Positions 11,377-22,623 of a DNA stretch of 64,000 nucleotides are shown here, in pieces. How positions within the stretch are numbered: the stretch's first letter is position 1; each line of letters opens with the position of its first letter. The notes under the pieces were generated by a model. That model did no database searches. It had not been told where the DNA came from and saw only the letters and a program-made list of their open reading frames with translations. The position numbers and the translations under genes are program-made. This DNA is from Pseudoips prasinana (lineage: Eukaryota; Arthropoda; Insecta; Lepidoptera; Nolidae), in the NCBI GenBank assembly GCA_951640165.1, contig OX621260.1, positions 19,114,001 through 19,178,000 of the forward strand. The letters are read 5' to 3'.

Positions 11377-11768
11377 GGGTTTAGTTCTTGCACTAGCTGG
11401 ATCTTATATGGATGTAATTACAAATCTAATTTCAAAATACGGTGTAATGATGTGCGGGATAATCCTAATTCAGCCGAACGTTTGCGTGTCGATAAATCTG
11501 GATCACGTCGAACAGAAGCGGAAACTTGCTGCACGTTCTCTTCGCTCCGAGAAGTCCGCGGGCCGCCGGTTTGTTTCACATTTAGTGTAGATCCCGTCTC
11601 TTCGAACTTCTTCACCCATTTCTTTATTAAAGGAGCACTTGGACACCGACTTAAGTCGTGTAAACCATATTCAACGCGAAATAAGCGTCTCACAGTAATG
11701 AGCGAAAAGTTGTTTAAATAAAACTGTTTCACGCAGTAAGCGCGTTGCGGCCCCGTGAAGCGATCCAT
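11377..11768 (-). pseudogene. DD41D transposase, N-terminal half
   Basis: Starts MDRFTGPQRAYCVKQFY and contains a double helix-turn-helix region (LIKKWVKKFEETGS, then SVRRDPDLSTRKRSAELGLS) with a GGPRTSR linker, as in the N-terminus of this insect transposase group. A premature TAA lies at 11417-11415, after the LHRILK motif; the same frame then continues with conserved sequence (HPYKIQLVQELNPN) to the insertion point. The coding region is therefore broken twice, by the stop and by the insertion. Confidence 0.85.
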
Positions 11769-12009
11769 TGCGACTAAATTTCCAAGAAGCGAGCTAGTGC
11801 CCCCGCCCGCGCCCGCGCACCGCGCGGCAATAGTTTGCGCGGTAAGTTACATTTAAATGTTAACGAATTCTTGGCCCACCCTGTATAAAAATACAGGGTT
11901 TGACTTCAAGAAGAAGAACCAATGAAAGACCTCCCATCAATTCGCAGTCCATGAGACTTTGGCTTTTAAAGCTAAAACGTCTAACGAAAAAGACCCTATA
12001 TTTGCAAAC

Positions 12010-12357
12010 GTAAATATAATAATAATAATAATAAATCTTTATTTCAGACAAAAGTCCATACATAGAAGGATTACACAAAATATGAATAAAATAGAATACA
12101 AGAGGCACTATCTTATTTGAGCGCGAATATACGCTTTTAGGATATTGGAATCCTGTTTATCTGCAATGACTTTCAGGATGCTGTTAGAGCTGCCTCGTAT
12201 CCTGGTTATTATTGACGTCAGTTTCTTGCGTATGATGGCATGAAATCCATCTATTCTTGCTTCAGCAAACAAACCAGAGGCACTACAAAAGCGAGGCAGC
12301 CCCATCAACATCCTAAATCCATTATTATATTGGACACGCAGAACATTCTTATATCTT
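12010..12357 (-). mobile_element. LINE C-terminal fragment and 3' tail
   Basis: The minus-strand frame 12311-12108 (preceded in frame by RVQYNNGFRM) encodes GLPRFCSASGLFAEARIDGF and ends QIR-stop, a C-terminal motif of Jockey/CR1-type LINEs. The tail holds AATAAAGATT and a TTA repeat (near 12016-12034). Truncated at its 5' end by a MITE. 11886-12009 is unassigned. Confidence 0.72.
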
Positions 12358-12358
12358 T

Positions 12359-12603
12359 TTGAAGTTATACTTCTTTTGGCGCGATGGAGAAAAATGATGA
12401 GAGTGAATTTTTACGATGCGCGCGCACACCGACACCAAAAAATTTAACAGCATGAAGTTAGTTCTAGGTGGTATGACAGTGAATTTTTACGTAAAAATAA
12501 CAGCATGACGTTAGTTCTAGGTAGTATGAAAATTGATAACTATGTTCAAGTTGTATATTAAGAAGTATAACTTCTAACGCGTGTACATAAGTACACACAA
12601 GTT
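12359..12603. mobile_element. GAAGTTATACTTC MITE, copy A
   Basis: Contains GAAGTTATACTTCTT at 12359 and its complement near 12560-12576, with an additional arm TAACGCGTGTACATAAGTAC. The interior has two related segments with GTTAGTTCTAGGTRGTATGA. A second copy lies inverted at 41272-41525. Confidence 0.68.
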
Positions 12604-12604
12604 T

Positions 12605-13320
12605 TTTTTTTTAATTTAGTTATTGTTTTTGGCTAAGGTACAATTTACTTCTCTTATTGGACTAACTAATGTCTCAGTCCAAACTTAATTTACTTAATGA
12701 GTGACCACCAGTAGAGACGTTGCTAGTTTGCAAATATTGGAAGAGTCAAAACCATTATTTGTAATTTAGCTAATGTTTTTCGCTAAGGTAAAATTCCTTC
12801 TCTTATTGGACTGACTAATATCTCAGTCCAAATTAAATTTACTTAATGAGTGACCACCAGTGGAGAGGTTGCTTGTTTGTAAATACAGGAAGAGTCAAAA
12901 CCATTATTTGTAATTTAGCTAATGTTTTTGGCTAAGGTACAATTCCTTCTCTTATTGGACTGACTAATGTCTCAGTCCAAATTTAATTTACTTAATGAGT
13001 GATCACCAGTTGAGACGTTGCTAGTTTGTAAATACAGAAAGAGTCAAAACCATTATTTGTAATTTAGCTATTTTTTTTTGCCTAAGGAACAATTCCTTCT
13101 CTTATTGGACTGACTAATTTCTCAGTCCAAATTTTAATGTATCAAATGAGTGACCACCGGTTGAGTTGTTGCTAGTTTGACTATACCGGAAGACTCAAAA
13201 CCATTTTGTTTTTAAATTTAACTAATGTTTTTGACTAATGTACAATTTCCTTTTTTTTTACATTTCATTGTTTCCTTCTCTTATTGAACTGACTAATTTC
13301 TCAGTCCAAAATTAATATAG
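12605..13320 (+). repeat. 149-bp tandem repeat, five copies
   Basis: The motif CTCTTATTGGACT starts at 12651, 12800, 12949 and 13099, with a diverged one (CTCTTATTGAACT) at 13278. Spacing is 149, 149, 150 and 179. Every unit carries a dyad, GGACTGA...TCAGTCC, around an 8-nt loop. No coding potential. 13321-13554 is AT-rich without features. Confidence 0.88.
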
Positions 13321-13554
13321 GTAAGCAATTCGTAACAAAATATCATTACTTTTGTTCAAACAAATGTTACTGAATCAACATTAAAATATCTTATTTACTT
13401 TATATTTTTGAAATATATTTAAAACACAATTTTCGTCTGTCTAACAAGTTATTGTCATAGTCACTTTCATTTTCTAGATAAAATACCTACTCGGAGCGTG
13501 AAACTCTAGACATCGTATAAACAGAATTTTTATATCGAGCAGTTCACATCATAT

Positions 13555-13784
13555 AGGGTTGCCATCTATTAAATATGGCAAGTAAGACAACGCGTGAAAT
13601 CCTCGGATTTTGGGGCCAAGAACCCGGACATGTCAACAGTCACAACCGTCCTCTTTACGCGCGGCGGCCGAAGACTTTAAACGTTTAACCCGTAATTTAA
13701 ATGAAAGCCCGCCTGGACGCTCCCCGAACGTTCTCTAAAGTCGGACAAATCCGGGGTAACTCGGCAAATGGCAATGGCAACCCT
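13555..13784. mobile_element. Small inverted-repeat element (AGGGTTGCCAT ends)
   Basis: Starts AGGGTTGCCAT and ends ATGGCAACCCT. The 230-bp interior is richer in G/C than its surroundings. No clear target duplication, so the class is unknown. Confidence 0.5.
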
Positions 13785-13924
13785 AATAACACATGTCAAA
13801 TCACATCGCATCGTAACGCAATTAAGTAGTGTCCCTAATTCTACTCAATAGAAACGTAAACTGATTTTAATATCTCTGCCTTTCTTTTTAACATATTATT
13901 ATGTTCTTAAAAAAGTTTGGATGC

Positions 13925-13990
13925 GCCAGCACATGTGGCGGTTAAAAAAGTCACCTCGCCACTTCGCATCGCCAAGTACAGCGCAGATAC
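13925..13990 (+). mobile_element. Relic of a family C SINE head
   Basis: GCACATGTGGCGGTTAAAAA and CACCTCGCCACTTCGCATC match the family C head (see 36967) with many changes and no body. The rest of 13785-14075 is unassigned. Confidence 0.4.
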
Positions 13991-14077
13991 AAGATTTGTA
14001 TGACCCAAACAGGTTTTTATCGACCTTATCCTTTATGAACCAAAATACCGCAGTGTCTCACGTCGAAAGTAATAATA

Positions 14078-14315
14078 ATAATATCTAGGGACAATGTCAC
14101 ACAGATCATCCTAGCCCCAAACTAAGCAAAGCTTGTACTATGGGTACCAGGCGACGGTATACATACTTATATAGATAGATTATACATAGAAAACATCCAT
14201 GACTCAGAAACAAATATTCGTGCTCATCACACAAATATTTGCACTTACCGGGATTCGAACCCAGGACCACTAGCTTCGTAGGCAGGAGCACTACCAACTA
14301 GGCTACGGTGACCGT
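14078..14315 (-). mobile_element. tRNA-derived SINE, family B
   Basis: On the minus strand, head GGTCACCGTAGCCTAGTTGG and B box GGTTCGAATCC, then a body with AAATATTTGTGTGATGAGCA. Nearly the same element lies inverted at 14531. Confidence 0.83.
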
Positions 14316-14365
14316 CAAACGATTCGACCAGTGTGTGTTGCCAATGATGACTTACGGAACAGTGT

Positions 14366-14530
14366 CGTGGGCGCTCATCATTATCATCATATCAGCTGAA
14401 AGACGTCCACTGCTGGACAAAGGCCTCCCCTAAAGATCTCCACAATTGCCGGTCTTGCGCTATCCGCAACCAGAGACTTCCAGCGTCCCTCGTAAGATCA
14501 ACGGTCGCACACTATGGCAGAAATATAGAC
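14366..14530 (-). mobile_element. RTE-like LINE 3' end
   Basis: Minus-strand translation gives the widespread lepidopteran C-terminus, with the Q-W-T-S motif over GTCCACTGCTGGACAAAGGC. Tail with ATGATGATAAT repeats. Confidence 0.68.
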
Positions 14531-14790
14531 GGTCACCGTAGCCTAATTGGTAGTGATCCTGCCTACGAAGCTGGTGGTTCTGGGTTCGAATCCCGGTAAG
14601 TGCAAATATTTGTGTGATGAGCAGATATTTGCAGATATTTGTTTCTGAGTCATGGATGTTTTCTATGTATATAAGTATTTATCTATCTATATAAGTATGT
14701 ATATCGTCGCCTGGTACCCATAGTACAAGCTTTGCTTAGTTTGGGGCTAGGATGATATGTGTGACATTGTCCCCAGATATTATTATTATT
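14531..14790 (+). mobile_element. tRNA-derived SINE, family B
   Basis: Head GGTCACCGTAGCCTAATTGG, B box GGTTCGAATCC, and a tail ending at TTATTATTATT. The inverted pairing with 14078-14315 could fold into a long hairpin. Confidence 0.83.
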
Positions 14791-14943
14791 ATTTTTTTAT
14801 ACATCTGTATATCTCGGCTTGTGCCGGTAACTTAAGGCAGCACGGATCTAGGTCAAGTGCTACCCTCAAGGAAGGAATTAGGAAGGAAGTGATGGTTCGT
14901 CAATATTTTGTAGGAATTAACGTATTTATTATTATTATTATTA

Positions 14944-15180
14944 ATGTTGAAATCCGCAGGTGAAGTAAAGTAACCGACATAGCCAAAAGAATTGCCAAGC
15001 TGAAATGGCAGTAAGCGGGGCTCGTAGAATCGAGGGGCGTTGGGGCAGAAAGGCTCGAGAGTAGCGACCACGAATCCTCTACTAGGTGGACCGATGATCT
15101 TGATATATGTTGATAAGACTGATAATTGTGGAGAACTTCGCGGTCCTGGCCCAGCAGTGGACGTCTTTCGGCTGATATAA
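14944..15180 (+). mobile_element. RTE-like LINE C-terminal end
   Basis: Broken plus-strand frames (VTDIAKRIAKLKWQ, SSTRWTDDL, then the C-terminal CAGCAGTGGACGTC) belong to the same family as 21775-22075. Ends in ATAATGATG. 14791-14943 is unassigned. Confidence 0.68.
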
Positions 15181-15189
15181 TGATGAACC

Positions 15190-15587
15190 AAGATAAGGCA
15201 AATATTAATTCGAAAATTTTCTTCTCGGGTCGCGGGTAAGTTGAGTTATGTCTTTCGCGTTTTTATTTTGTTTCTAATTACAAATTTTTGTTTATGCCAT
15301 TTAACGGATATAAAGAATCACTTTTATTTAGTTCTGTAAGTGAAACACAATATGAATTCGCCATATTCAAGGTTTGCAATGATCGCATGCGCATCGTTCA
15401 ATCGTCTCGCACCGATACGACTTTCCCGTTCTGCTTCGTCGGGTCGTTTGATGGCTCTTGATATGCGTCGATATAAACCGCAAAATGACTTCGTACCTCA
15501 TCATGGTTGCGGTATACTGGGTGCACTTTAACAATGGCAAATGATACACCCACATGATGGACTAACGTTACTTTATATATTGTTGAC
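15190..15587. other. Unassigned stretch
   Basis: Slightly richer in G/C than its surroundings. Short frames on both strands (15340-15531, 15367-15555) match nothing I recognise; no repeats within the window. Confidence 0.4.
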
Positions 15588-15925
15588 TGCCTCGTTGGTC
15601 TAGCGGTAGCGTGTGCATTCGCAGACAGTGAGGTCCTAGGTTCAAACGTAAAAAATAATTTTGAGAATTTTTGTTAAATTTTCTCAGTATCAGCCCGAAC
15701 TCTAGCACTTGGCAGTATTAAACCCCCGTGTCTCGGAGAGCACGTAAAGCTCTGGATCCTGTGCCTGACCTCTTGTGTCGCTAGTCATCCCGTCGGATCA
15801 TGAGTGAGATGGAATAGAAAGTGCCCCTGTTTTTATGCACACACTTGTCCTGTGCAGTTGGCTGGTCTCCATTGAGACTGGCCGCCGCGCCGCGGTTCAA
15901 ATTCAGCCTGGAGGACATTATTATT
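15588..15925 (+). mobile_element. tRNA-derived SINE, family A
   Basis: Head TGCCTCGTTGGTCTAGCGG with B box GGTTCAAAC(G). The body and end GGAGGACATTATTATT match the other copies, with more substitutions than most. Confidence 0.83.
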
Positions 15926-16752
15926 ATTAATGTTATAAGTGTCACGTGTTTAATTACAAACATTTATAACCTAACCTTAAGAAAACACCCGACTCCAATT
16001 ATATTAATAATAATAATAATAAATTTTATTTCCAAAACCAAAAACAAAACAAAAATAAAAATACAAAGGCATCATGATAACATATTATGGACATGAAATC
16101 AAAAACAAATAGAGGATAACCACCAAGCTAGTGCCTAGAACATTATAAAAACAATATATATATTCTTTACATTAGAAAGTAAGGTTTGTTACACGCTTAG
16201 TAATTTGCGACACAGGTATACAATATGAAATATTTACACTATCAATCACTTAATTATTAGTGTATTAGACATGTTAGCGTATTAGTCATTTGAATTTGCA
16301 CATTAATACGGGATACCTATATATCCCGCATTAATGCTTATAACGTTTACAGTTTCAAGACGTACCTGCCTATGTACATGCCGAAACTGTATCCTCACTC
16401 ATTTAATAACACCGGAATAGCCATAAATACAAATAAAGTTTTGCTTTTATATTTTTTTTTTAAGTGAACGTCTGCGTCTGTGCTAGTTAAAAACTGTGTT
16501 ACAGACACAGGCGCCTTCCTCGAACAGTTAATTGCGTCAATTTGCTGCACTCGGTAGGAGTTTCAGTAGGCATAAAAAATTGTTAAAATATCTAAGGAGT
16601 TAACACTTATTAAATTCAATATTAACAAGGAATGGGTGTATGTGGTGTGGGTGTATGTATGTGTGTGTGTGTGTGTGTGTGTGTTTCGTATGCTCCAATG
16701 TAAAATAAATTATAAATGAGAAAATTCAATTTCAATTTGTTTTTTTAATATG

Positions 16753-17352
16753 TTAGTATTTTTTTTTTGAAAAGAGTTGTTCCGTTTCATCATACGTTAA
16801 TTTTTGGAGAAAATTACTAACTACTGTTTTACATTTATATTTAGTTAAAGAATATACGTTGCAAGTCTTGTTTATAGTATTGTAAAGGTGGCTGCTAAGA
16901 CACGGGTAACTTCGACTTGCCAGAGCAGTTTTGGTGATGACGCGTGGGCACACAGGATCTTTACGCCGTTTATTTTGTTCTGTTACCCTTGGGTTGTAGG
17001 TCAATGACGAGTGTACACGTAGAGTGATGTTAAGTGCACAGAGCTGTCGGACAGTTAGTACTGATATGTCTTTATAGAGCTGGGTAGTCGGGTACCGATA
17101 AGGTTTGAACAACATGACTTTTAACACAGCTCTTTGTGCCCTCTCAAGGCTAAGCAAATACATTTTAAGTGTACTTCCCCAAACAGATATACAATAGCTA
17201 AGAAGTGACTGAGCCAAAGCAAAATAAATATTTTTTAACAGTCGTTCGGCAACTATTCCTCTAAGTTTTTTCATAGGGAACATTAGTTTACGAACCCGCG
17301 CAACTGTCACTCGAATATGCTCTTGCCAACTCAAAATATTATCGATGTGCAC
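16753..17352 (-). pseudogene. LINE ORF2 C-terminal region
   Basis: 199 residues, including the thumb-like motifs LSWQEHIRVTVARVRKL, LLSYCISVWG and LERAQRAVLKVMLFKPYRYPT that follow the RT in this LINE group, and ending KKKY at a TAA. Part of it (about 16970-17333) is repeated almost identically at 20086-20455. Confidence 0.82.
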
Positions 17353-18360
17353 CCTCCAAGTATTTCACACAAGAGCTTCTATGTATAGTAGGGCAGCTGC
17401 ACGAGGTCAGTGTAGGGTGACAACTGTGGGCTTTAACGTCTGGCATACTAGGCTGTGTAGCAGAATTCGCTGAGAAAGAGACATAGTGGGTTTTTGAAAC
17501 ATTCAGTGTAAGTAGATTAATTGAAAGCCAACCCATGACTATCCTAAGAGCATCCTCAGCTGCGTGGTAGGCAGATTCCCATGTTTCTCCACTTATTATA
17601 AGCGCAGTGTCATCTGCATATACGAGAATCTTGCAGTGTGGGATTGACAGCTGGCACATTCTGTTTACAAATAGAAGAAAAAGGGTGGGACCCAGTACGC
17701 TGCCCTGTGGAACGCCAAAAGTTAGGTTCACATCATCACTGATGTGGTTGTCTACCTTCACTCGTTGCGTACGATTTGTAAGATAGTCACGGAAAAGGTT
17801 TAGGGTGATATCTCTTATTCCCAAGCTTTCTAGACACTGTAGAAGAATGGGAGTAGAGACCGTGTCGAAAGCTTTGGCTAAATCAAGAAATATGCCTATA
17901 GTTTTGGTCCTGGAATCAAGATTCTTAACAATTTGGTCAGTGAGTTCAAGAACGGCATCCTCTGTTGATACGCCTCTTCTAAAACCGTATTGGTTAGGCG
18001 CAATTATGTTGTTGCATGCAAGGTAGCTAAGCAATCTTTTGTTAAGAACCTTCTCCATAATTTTGGAAAGTGTGGTGAGTAGGTACAGTTATTGGCCTAT
18101 AGTTTTCGACACGGTCACTATCCCCACCCTTGAACACTGGTGTTACTAATGACTTCTTAAAAGTGTCGGGGAAAATACCTTTTGATATACATAAATTACA
18201 GATATGCGTTATTGACGGAACAAGTACATGTCTGGCAGAATTAATAACTGAGGCTGGTATTCCATCGTGACCTACAGCGCAATTATTTTTGAAATTTATT
18301 ATAATATTGTCTATTTCTAAGAAATTTGTTTCAAGTAGTACGAATGAGTTACCTTTGGGA
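17339..18360 (-). pseudogene. LINE ORF2 reverse transcriptase domain (frameshifted)
   Basis: From 18360 the frame contains NCAVGHDGIPAS, FKKSLVTPVFKGG and ENYRPIT, then shifts near 18080. From 18058, 239 residues carry RT blocks: YGFRRGVST, FLDLAKAFDTV (first catalytic Asp at 59), GVPQGSVLGP (117-120 is PQGS) and YADD at 147-150. The frame then runs into junk residues near 17345 and the C-terminal region continues in another frame. Confidence 0.87.
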
Positions 18361-18364
18361 TTTA

Positions 18365-19638
18365 TTAAGCTGTTAAATTCAAAATTTTTGAGCGGATTAC
18401 ACGCTGATCCTGCGTAACTTGCCTAGCAAGGTCCGCTCCGACGTTAGCAAAGTACTTATTTATGGCATTAACAGAAGAATTTGGATCACTGCACATGTTA
18501 AGAAGTTCTCCTGACTTATTTATGGGCGAAGTGTTTTTGTAGCTGATAGTTTTTATGATGTCCCAAGTTGCTTTGGGATTACCATTGGCTTTTTGTAGTT
18601 CTTTTTGGTCAAAATGACGTTTAATAGTTTTCAATAAATTGTTGCAGTAATTTCGGTATCTAGTATATATTATATTTGCAGTCAGGTCTTTAGGATTTTG
18701 TATTGCTTTTTTATGGAATTGATCTCTATTTCGCACGCACCTCACGAGGCCAGTGGTCATCCATGGTTTAATAGTCTGTTTCCGGTTTGGGATTTTTTTA
18801 AGCGTACTGTGTTGTTCTATTGCATCTGATATAATGGAGATGAGTTGTTCTGCACTTTGATTGGGATCAGAGCTCGCCAAAACACTTGAGAAATCGTAGT
18901 TTTCTAAGTAACTAATAATACCTTGAAAGTTTAAATGCCGTATCATCCTCTTGAGTTTTGTAATATTTACAGGATTTTGTTCAGTGCAAAACAGGATAGG
19001 TGCATGATCAGTAAAATATGAGTCCAGAACCAAAGTTGTGGAAGGTCTATTTGTTTTTAAGAAGACATGATCCAAGCAGTTTCCAATCCGAGTGGGGAGA
19101 ACGTAGGCAGGTAGAAGCCCATGAAAAGCCATTGTATTGAGATATTCCTCAGAATTTGGGTCATTATTGTCTGGTCTAATATTTGTGTTTAAATCTCCAA
19201 TCACTGCTGTTGACTTGTTGTTATTGACGTCAGAGATACTAAAATATTGTTTAGAAAGTTAATGAAGTTTTCTATATTTCTCACAGAAGGTGAACGATAT
19301 ATTGCAACAATAGCTGTATCCAGACCTAGCCTCAAGATAAGACAATTAGCGTCTTGGAAAACCGGTTCAACTAACTTATGAGACACATCAGAACTCACAT
19401 AAATTACCAACCCATCATTTTGGTTCGTAAATGAGGATCTAGCTGAGGTAAAGCCAGCTATTACAGGAATATCAGTCACTTTACTTAGCCAACACTCAGA
19501 GAGAATTATTATATCACACTTCGCATCCATGGTGTGTATTAGGACATTCAGAACAACAAAATTACGATTTAGGCTTCGGATGTTTACATGTAGTATGTTC
19601 AAAGTTGGTTGGGTAGTGTTTATGTGAATTCCAAACAT
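18365..19638 (-). pseudogene. LINE ORF2 endonuclease domain (frameshifted)
   Basis: Two abutting frames (19638-19201 and 19204-18365) encode an apurinic-type endonuclease. The first has LNILHVNIRSLNRNF, IIILSECWL and AIYRSP; the second opens with the catalytic-site motif GDLNTN and has LDHVF and YFTDHAPILF, which are the C-terminal catalytic motifs. The change of frame at about 19203 is a small indel. The region after the endonuclease has the usual linker with a WMTTGL motif. Confidence 0.83.
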
Positions 19639-20060
19639 TGGTCTGGCAAGCTCACATACGACCGCGAGATATTAAATGATTCTACAGAGTCGATACATTT
19701 TTTTAATTTGTCCTTATCGAATTTATAATTTTAAATGTTAATGAACAGTTTACGTTGGTGCTATAGAGTATAATTTGTGAAAGTACTTTAATATTGGATT
19801 GTGAATTTAGTGTGTTTGGTCCATCTATAGTAAGGGGTTTGGGATAACGTTTACTGTGAGTGTTTTGGGTGTGTAACAGCAATTGTGTTGCAATGTGATT
19901 CATAAAAAATAAAATTGTTTCATAGAAAGACTTAGATAAATTATGGTTATTTACGAGATAAACCATATCATAACACCTAGAGATACTGAGTAGGACAGTT
20001 TCAACAGGAACAGACTTTTGGTATGAGTAGTAAATCATTCTTAAGTATTTAATAACTATA

Positions 20061-20760
20061 CTATTTGTAACTAGCGGACAAACTTGCCCGTTTATTTTGT
20101 TCTGTTACCCTTGGGTTGTAGGTCAATGACGAGTGTACACGTAGAGTGATGTTAAGTGCACAGAGCTGTCGGACAGTTAGTACTGATATGTCTTTATAGA
20201 GCTGGGTAGTCGGGTACCGATAAGGTTTGAACAACATGACTTTTAACACAGCTCTTTGTGCCCTCTCAAGGCTAAGCAAATACATTTTAAGTGTACTTCC
20301 CCAAATAGATATACAATAGCTAAGAAGTGACTGAGCCAAAGCAAAATAAATATTTTTTAACAGTCGTTCGGCAACTATTCCTCTAAGTTTTTTCATAGGG
20401 AACATTAGTTTACGAACCCGCGCAACTGTCACTCGAATATGCTCTTGCCAACTCATCTCAACTCATCTATAGTAAGGGGTTTGGGGTAACGTTTACTGTG
20501 AGTGTTTTGGGTGTGTAACAGCAATTGTGTTGCAATGTGATTCATAAAAAATAAAATTGTTTCATAGAAAGACTTAGATAAATTATGGTTATTTACGAGA
20601 TAAACCATATCATAACACCTAGAGATACTGAGTAGGACAGTTTCAACAGGAACAGACTTTTGGTATGAGTAGTAAATCATTCTTAAGTATTTAATAACTA
20701 TACTATTTGTAACTAGCGGACAAACTTGCCCGTGTACTACAATACTAATCATAGAATAAA
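20061..20760 (-). mobile_element. Rearranged partial duplication of the LINE
   Basis: 20086-20455 repeats the ORF2 C-terminal region (16970-17333) with very few differences. 20463-20730 repeats the LINE 5' region found at 19822-20085. The junctions are sharp: after TTGCCCGT at 20092, and after CCAACTCA near 20457. Read on the minus strand the order is 5' region, C-terminal fragment, 5' region again, then full ORF2. This suggests a tandem copy that lost most of ORF2. Confidence 0.8.
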
Positions 20761-20874
20761 AATTGTATATAATGAATAAATTGTGAGATACGCAGGATAG
20801 TCACTTTTTTGCTAACAGTTTTAGATTTGTTGCAGACTCGATTATAATTACAGCATTTAGGAAAATAGCTGACT

Positions 20875-21070
20875 CTTACACTGCTGGACCAATATTAACG
20901 AAACATAGCTATGAAACTGGCTTTCAAATGAAAACAAATGCATCGAAATCGGTCCATTCGTTTAAGAGCTACGATGTCACAGACAGATACACAGAGAGAC
21001 AGACATCGACGTCAAACTTAAAACACCCCTCTTTTTGCATCGAGGTTCAAAAACCATTCCTTACAACCAA
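20875..21070 (+). repeat. Probable dispersed repeat
   Basis: Contains ATCGGTCCATTCGTTTAAGA and ACACCCCTCTTTTTGC, wording I associate with a common lepidopteran repeat. Only this copy is in the window. 21071-21425 is unassigned. Confidence 0.4.
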
Positions 21071-21425
21071 TTTGGATATTGGAGCCTAATTACCTAAAAC
21101 CTTAGAGGTATGTATGATCCGCATCGGGGTTATTCTGCGGTTAACCTTATATGGTAACATAGGTTGCATAGAAATTCTCCAGTAATTGCAGATGCATTGA
21201 AGGAAACCAGAGATAGTTAGCATACGCTGAACCTGTTTCCGTATTACGGAACGAAATGAAAATAATCATGGTACCAACCAATCACCTTACAGTTAGGCTG
21301 TAATAAAATTAAAAAGGCTTTATTAGAAGCGGCAATATATGCTTGTAAATTGGTAAGATGTGTGTCTACAGCTTTTTTTAAAAACTTTTTAAAGGCTACG
21401 CTCGCAGTAGTTTAATATAAAATCC

Positions 21426-21592
21426 TGTGTCGCGGGGTACTACTTTACAAACACATAAGAGACGGACACAAATTACACCCAGACTTAGAACAACAATTTA
21501 TGGGCCACACAAATAGTTGGCGGGGCTCGAACCCGCGACAGGTAGCGGCGAGGCGACTGTCTTAGCCGCTGCGCCACACTTGCAGTCAAAGA
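21426..21592 (-). mobile_element. tRNA-derived SINE, family C
   Basis: On the minus strand, the head carries GTGTGGCGCAGCGGCTAAGA and the B box GGTTCGAGCCC, then a body ending in TACCCCGCGACAC. Copies at 36967 (plus), 46078 (minus) and 54945 (minus). Confidence 0.83.
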
Positions 21593-21774
21593 CCATTGAT
21601 ATAATCGAAACTCTAAGTATACCATATTGTAAAGCATAATTGGAGCAATCACACATTTCAGTCATAAAATTGGAGCAATCACAACTTCGTTACTATGAGT
21701 TGTTTTTTGTGTGTAAGCTGGTCAAATGTGTCCCCAGTTGACACTATAGTCAAAAATTTAACTCATAGTTATCA

Positions 21775-22075
21775 TCATCACCATATCAACCCAAAGACGT
21801 CCACTGCTGGACAAAGGCCTCCCCCGAAGATCTCCACAATTGCCGGTCTTGCGCTATCCGCATCCAGCAACTTCCAGCGCCCCGCACAAGATCATCGGTC
21901 CAACGCAGAACCAGACGCTGCGTCTTCCGGTTCGTGGTCGCCAGTCGAGAACCTTTCTGCCCCAACCGACGGCCCTCTACGAGCTATGTGCCCTGCCCAC
22001 TGCCACTTGAAATTGCAGCAATATGAGCCACAAAAACCAATTATCATTCTCAATATGTTTGTACCCACGATCATA
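21775..22075 (-). mobile_element. RTE-like LINE C-terminal fragment
   Basis: Minus-strand reading gives KWQWAGHIARR, followed after a frameshift by a W-R-P-R-T-G-R basic stretch and the C-terminal QQWTSLG. This is the conserved end of a very common lepidopteran endonuclease-reverse transcriptase. The tail has TGATGATGATAACT. Confidence 0.78.
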
Positions 22076-22099
22076 AAACCATGTGCGAGCTGGAGGCCC

Positions 22100-22588
22100 G
22101 AGTGCCTAGCTTACACATTTTAGTAAGTAGCATAGGTTATGAATATTTTATTAAAGCAAGGAAGATCAGGGAAGCAATACCAGAAGACTGAACTAGTTTA
22201 TCGCTATTTATTTATGCAGCGCAGTGCGATAGATAAGACTAAGATGGCCAATATTTTAGAGGTAGTAAGGCGGAGGTACAATTACTATAACCCCACTATT
22301 TATATAATAAAAACGTCATTTTAGATAAAAAAAATCTATAAATGTAAGTAAACCTAACGTCTAACAACAGTGACCCCGTAACAAACAGCTAGTCAGTACA
22401 ACAATAAACAGCATCTATTGTATTACACTAAAGGAATGTTTAATTCAAACCTCTGATCTGTGGGTAGATAACAACTTCCAAACCGACAAATTCAGAAGTA
22501 CCCACAAACAGCTCAGTTATTAATTGTGTATTGCGCAAGAGAGCCGTTATCTGCACAGTTGAGATATTTACGATAATCATCGATACTA
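22100..22588. other. Unassigned stretch
   Basis: AT-rich, with a short plus-strand frame (22139-22324) that I do not recognise. No repeats or signals seen. Confidence 0.4.
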
Positions 22589-22616
22589 TTACTCAAAGGG
22601 TGTACCCTTTGAGTAA
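22589..22616. repeat. Perfect 13-bp-arm hairpin
   Basis: TTACTCAAAGGGT and its exact complement are separated by GT. It lies 7 bp from a larger perfect hairpin. Confidence 0.85.
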
Positions 22617-22623
22617 TTACCGA

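Larger units (their letters stand above)
8417..11883 (-). mobile_element. DD41D (rosa-like) mariner/Tc1 element, split by an insertion
   Basis: The ends are inverted repeats of about 30 bp beginning CAGGGTGGGCCA (8417 inwards and 11883 inwards), flanked by TA at 8415-8416 and 11884-11885. The transposase is read on the minus strand: N-terminal part at 11768-11377, catalytic part at 9213-8521. The two halves are separated by a 2155-bp insertion (9218-11372). Without it the element would be about 1.3 kb, a normal size. The 5' leader near 11.8 kb is unusually C/G-rich. Confidence 0.88.
15998..19700 (-). mobile_element. Degenerate CR1/Jockey-superfamily LINE
   Basis: A nearly complete ORF2 read on the minus strand: endonuclease 19638-18365, reverse transcriptase 18360-17339, C-terminal region 17352-16753. 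A 3' UTR of about 750 bp follows and ends in an ATT-repeat tail near 15998-16022. A (TG)n microsatellite lies in the 3' UTR at about 16656-16684. At least three frame changes (near 19203, 18370 and 18080), plus one at the RT/C-terminal join near 17345, show that it is inactive. Upstream sequence (19700-20760) is a rearranged duplication of its 5' and C-terminal parts. Confidence 0.85.
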
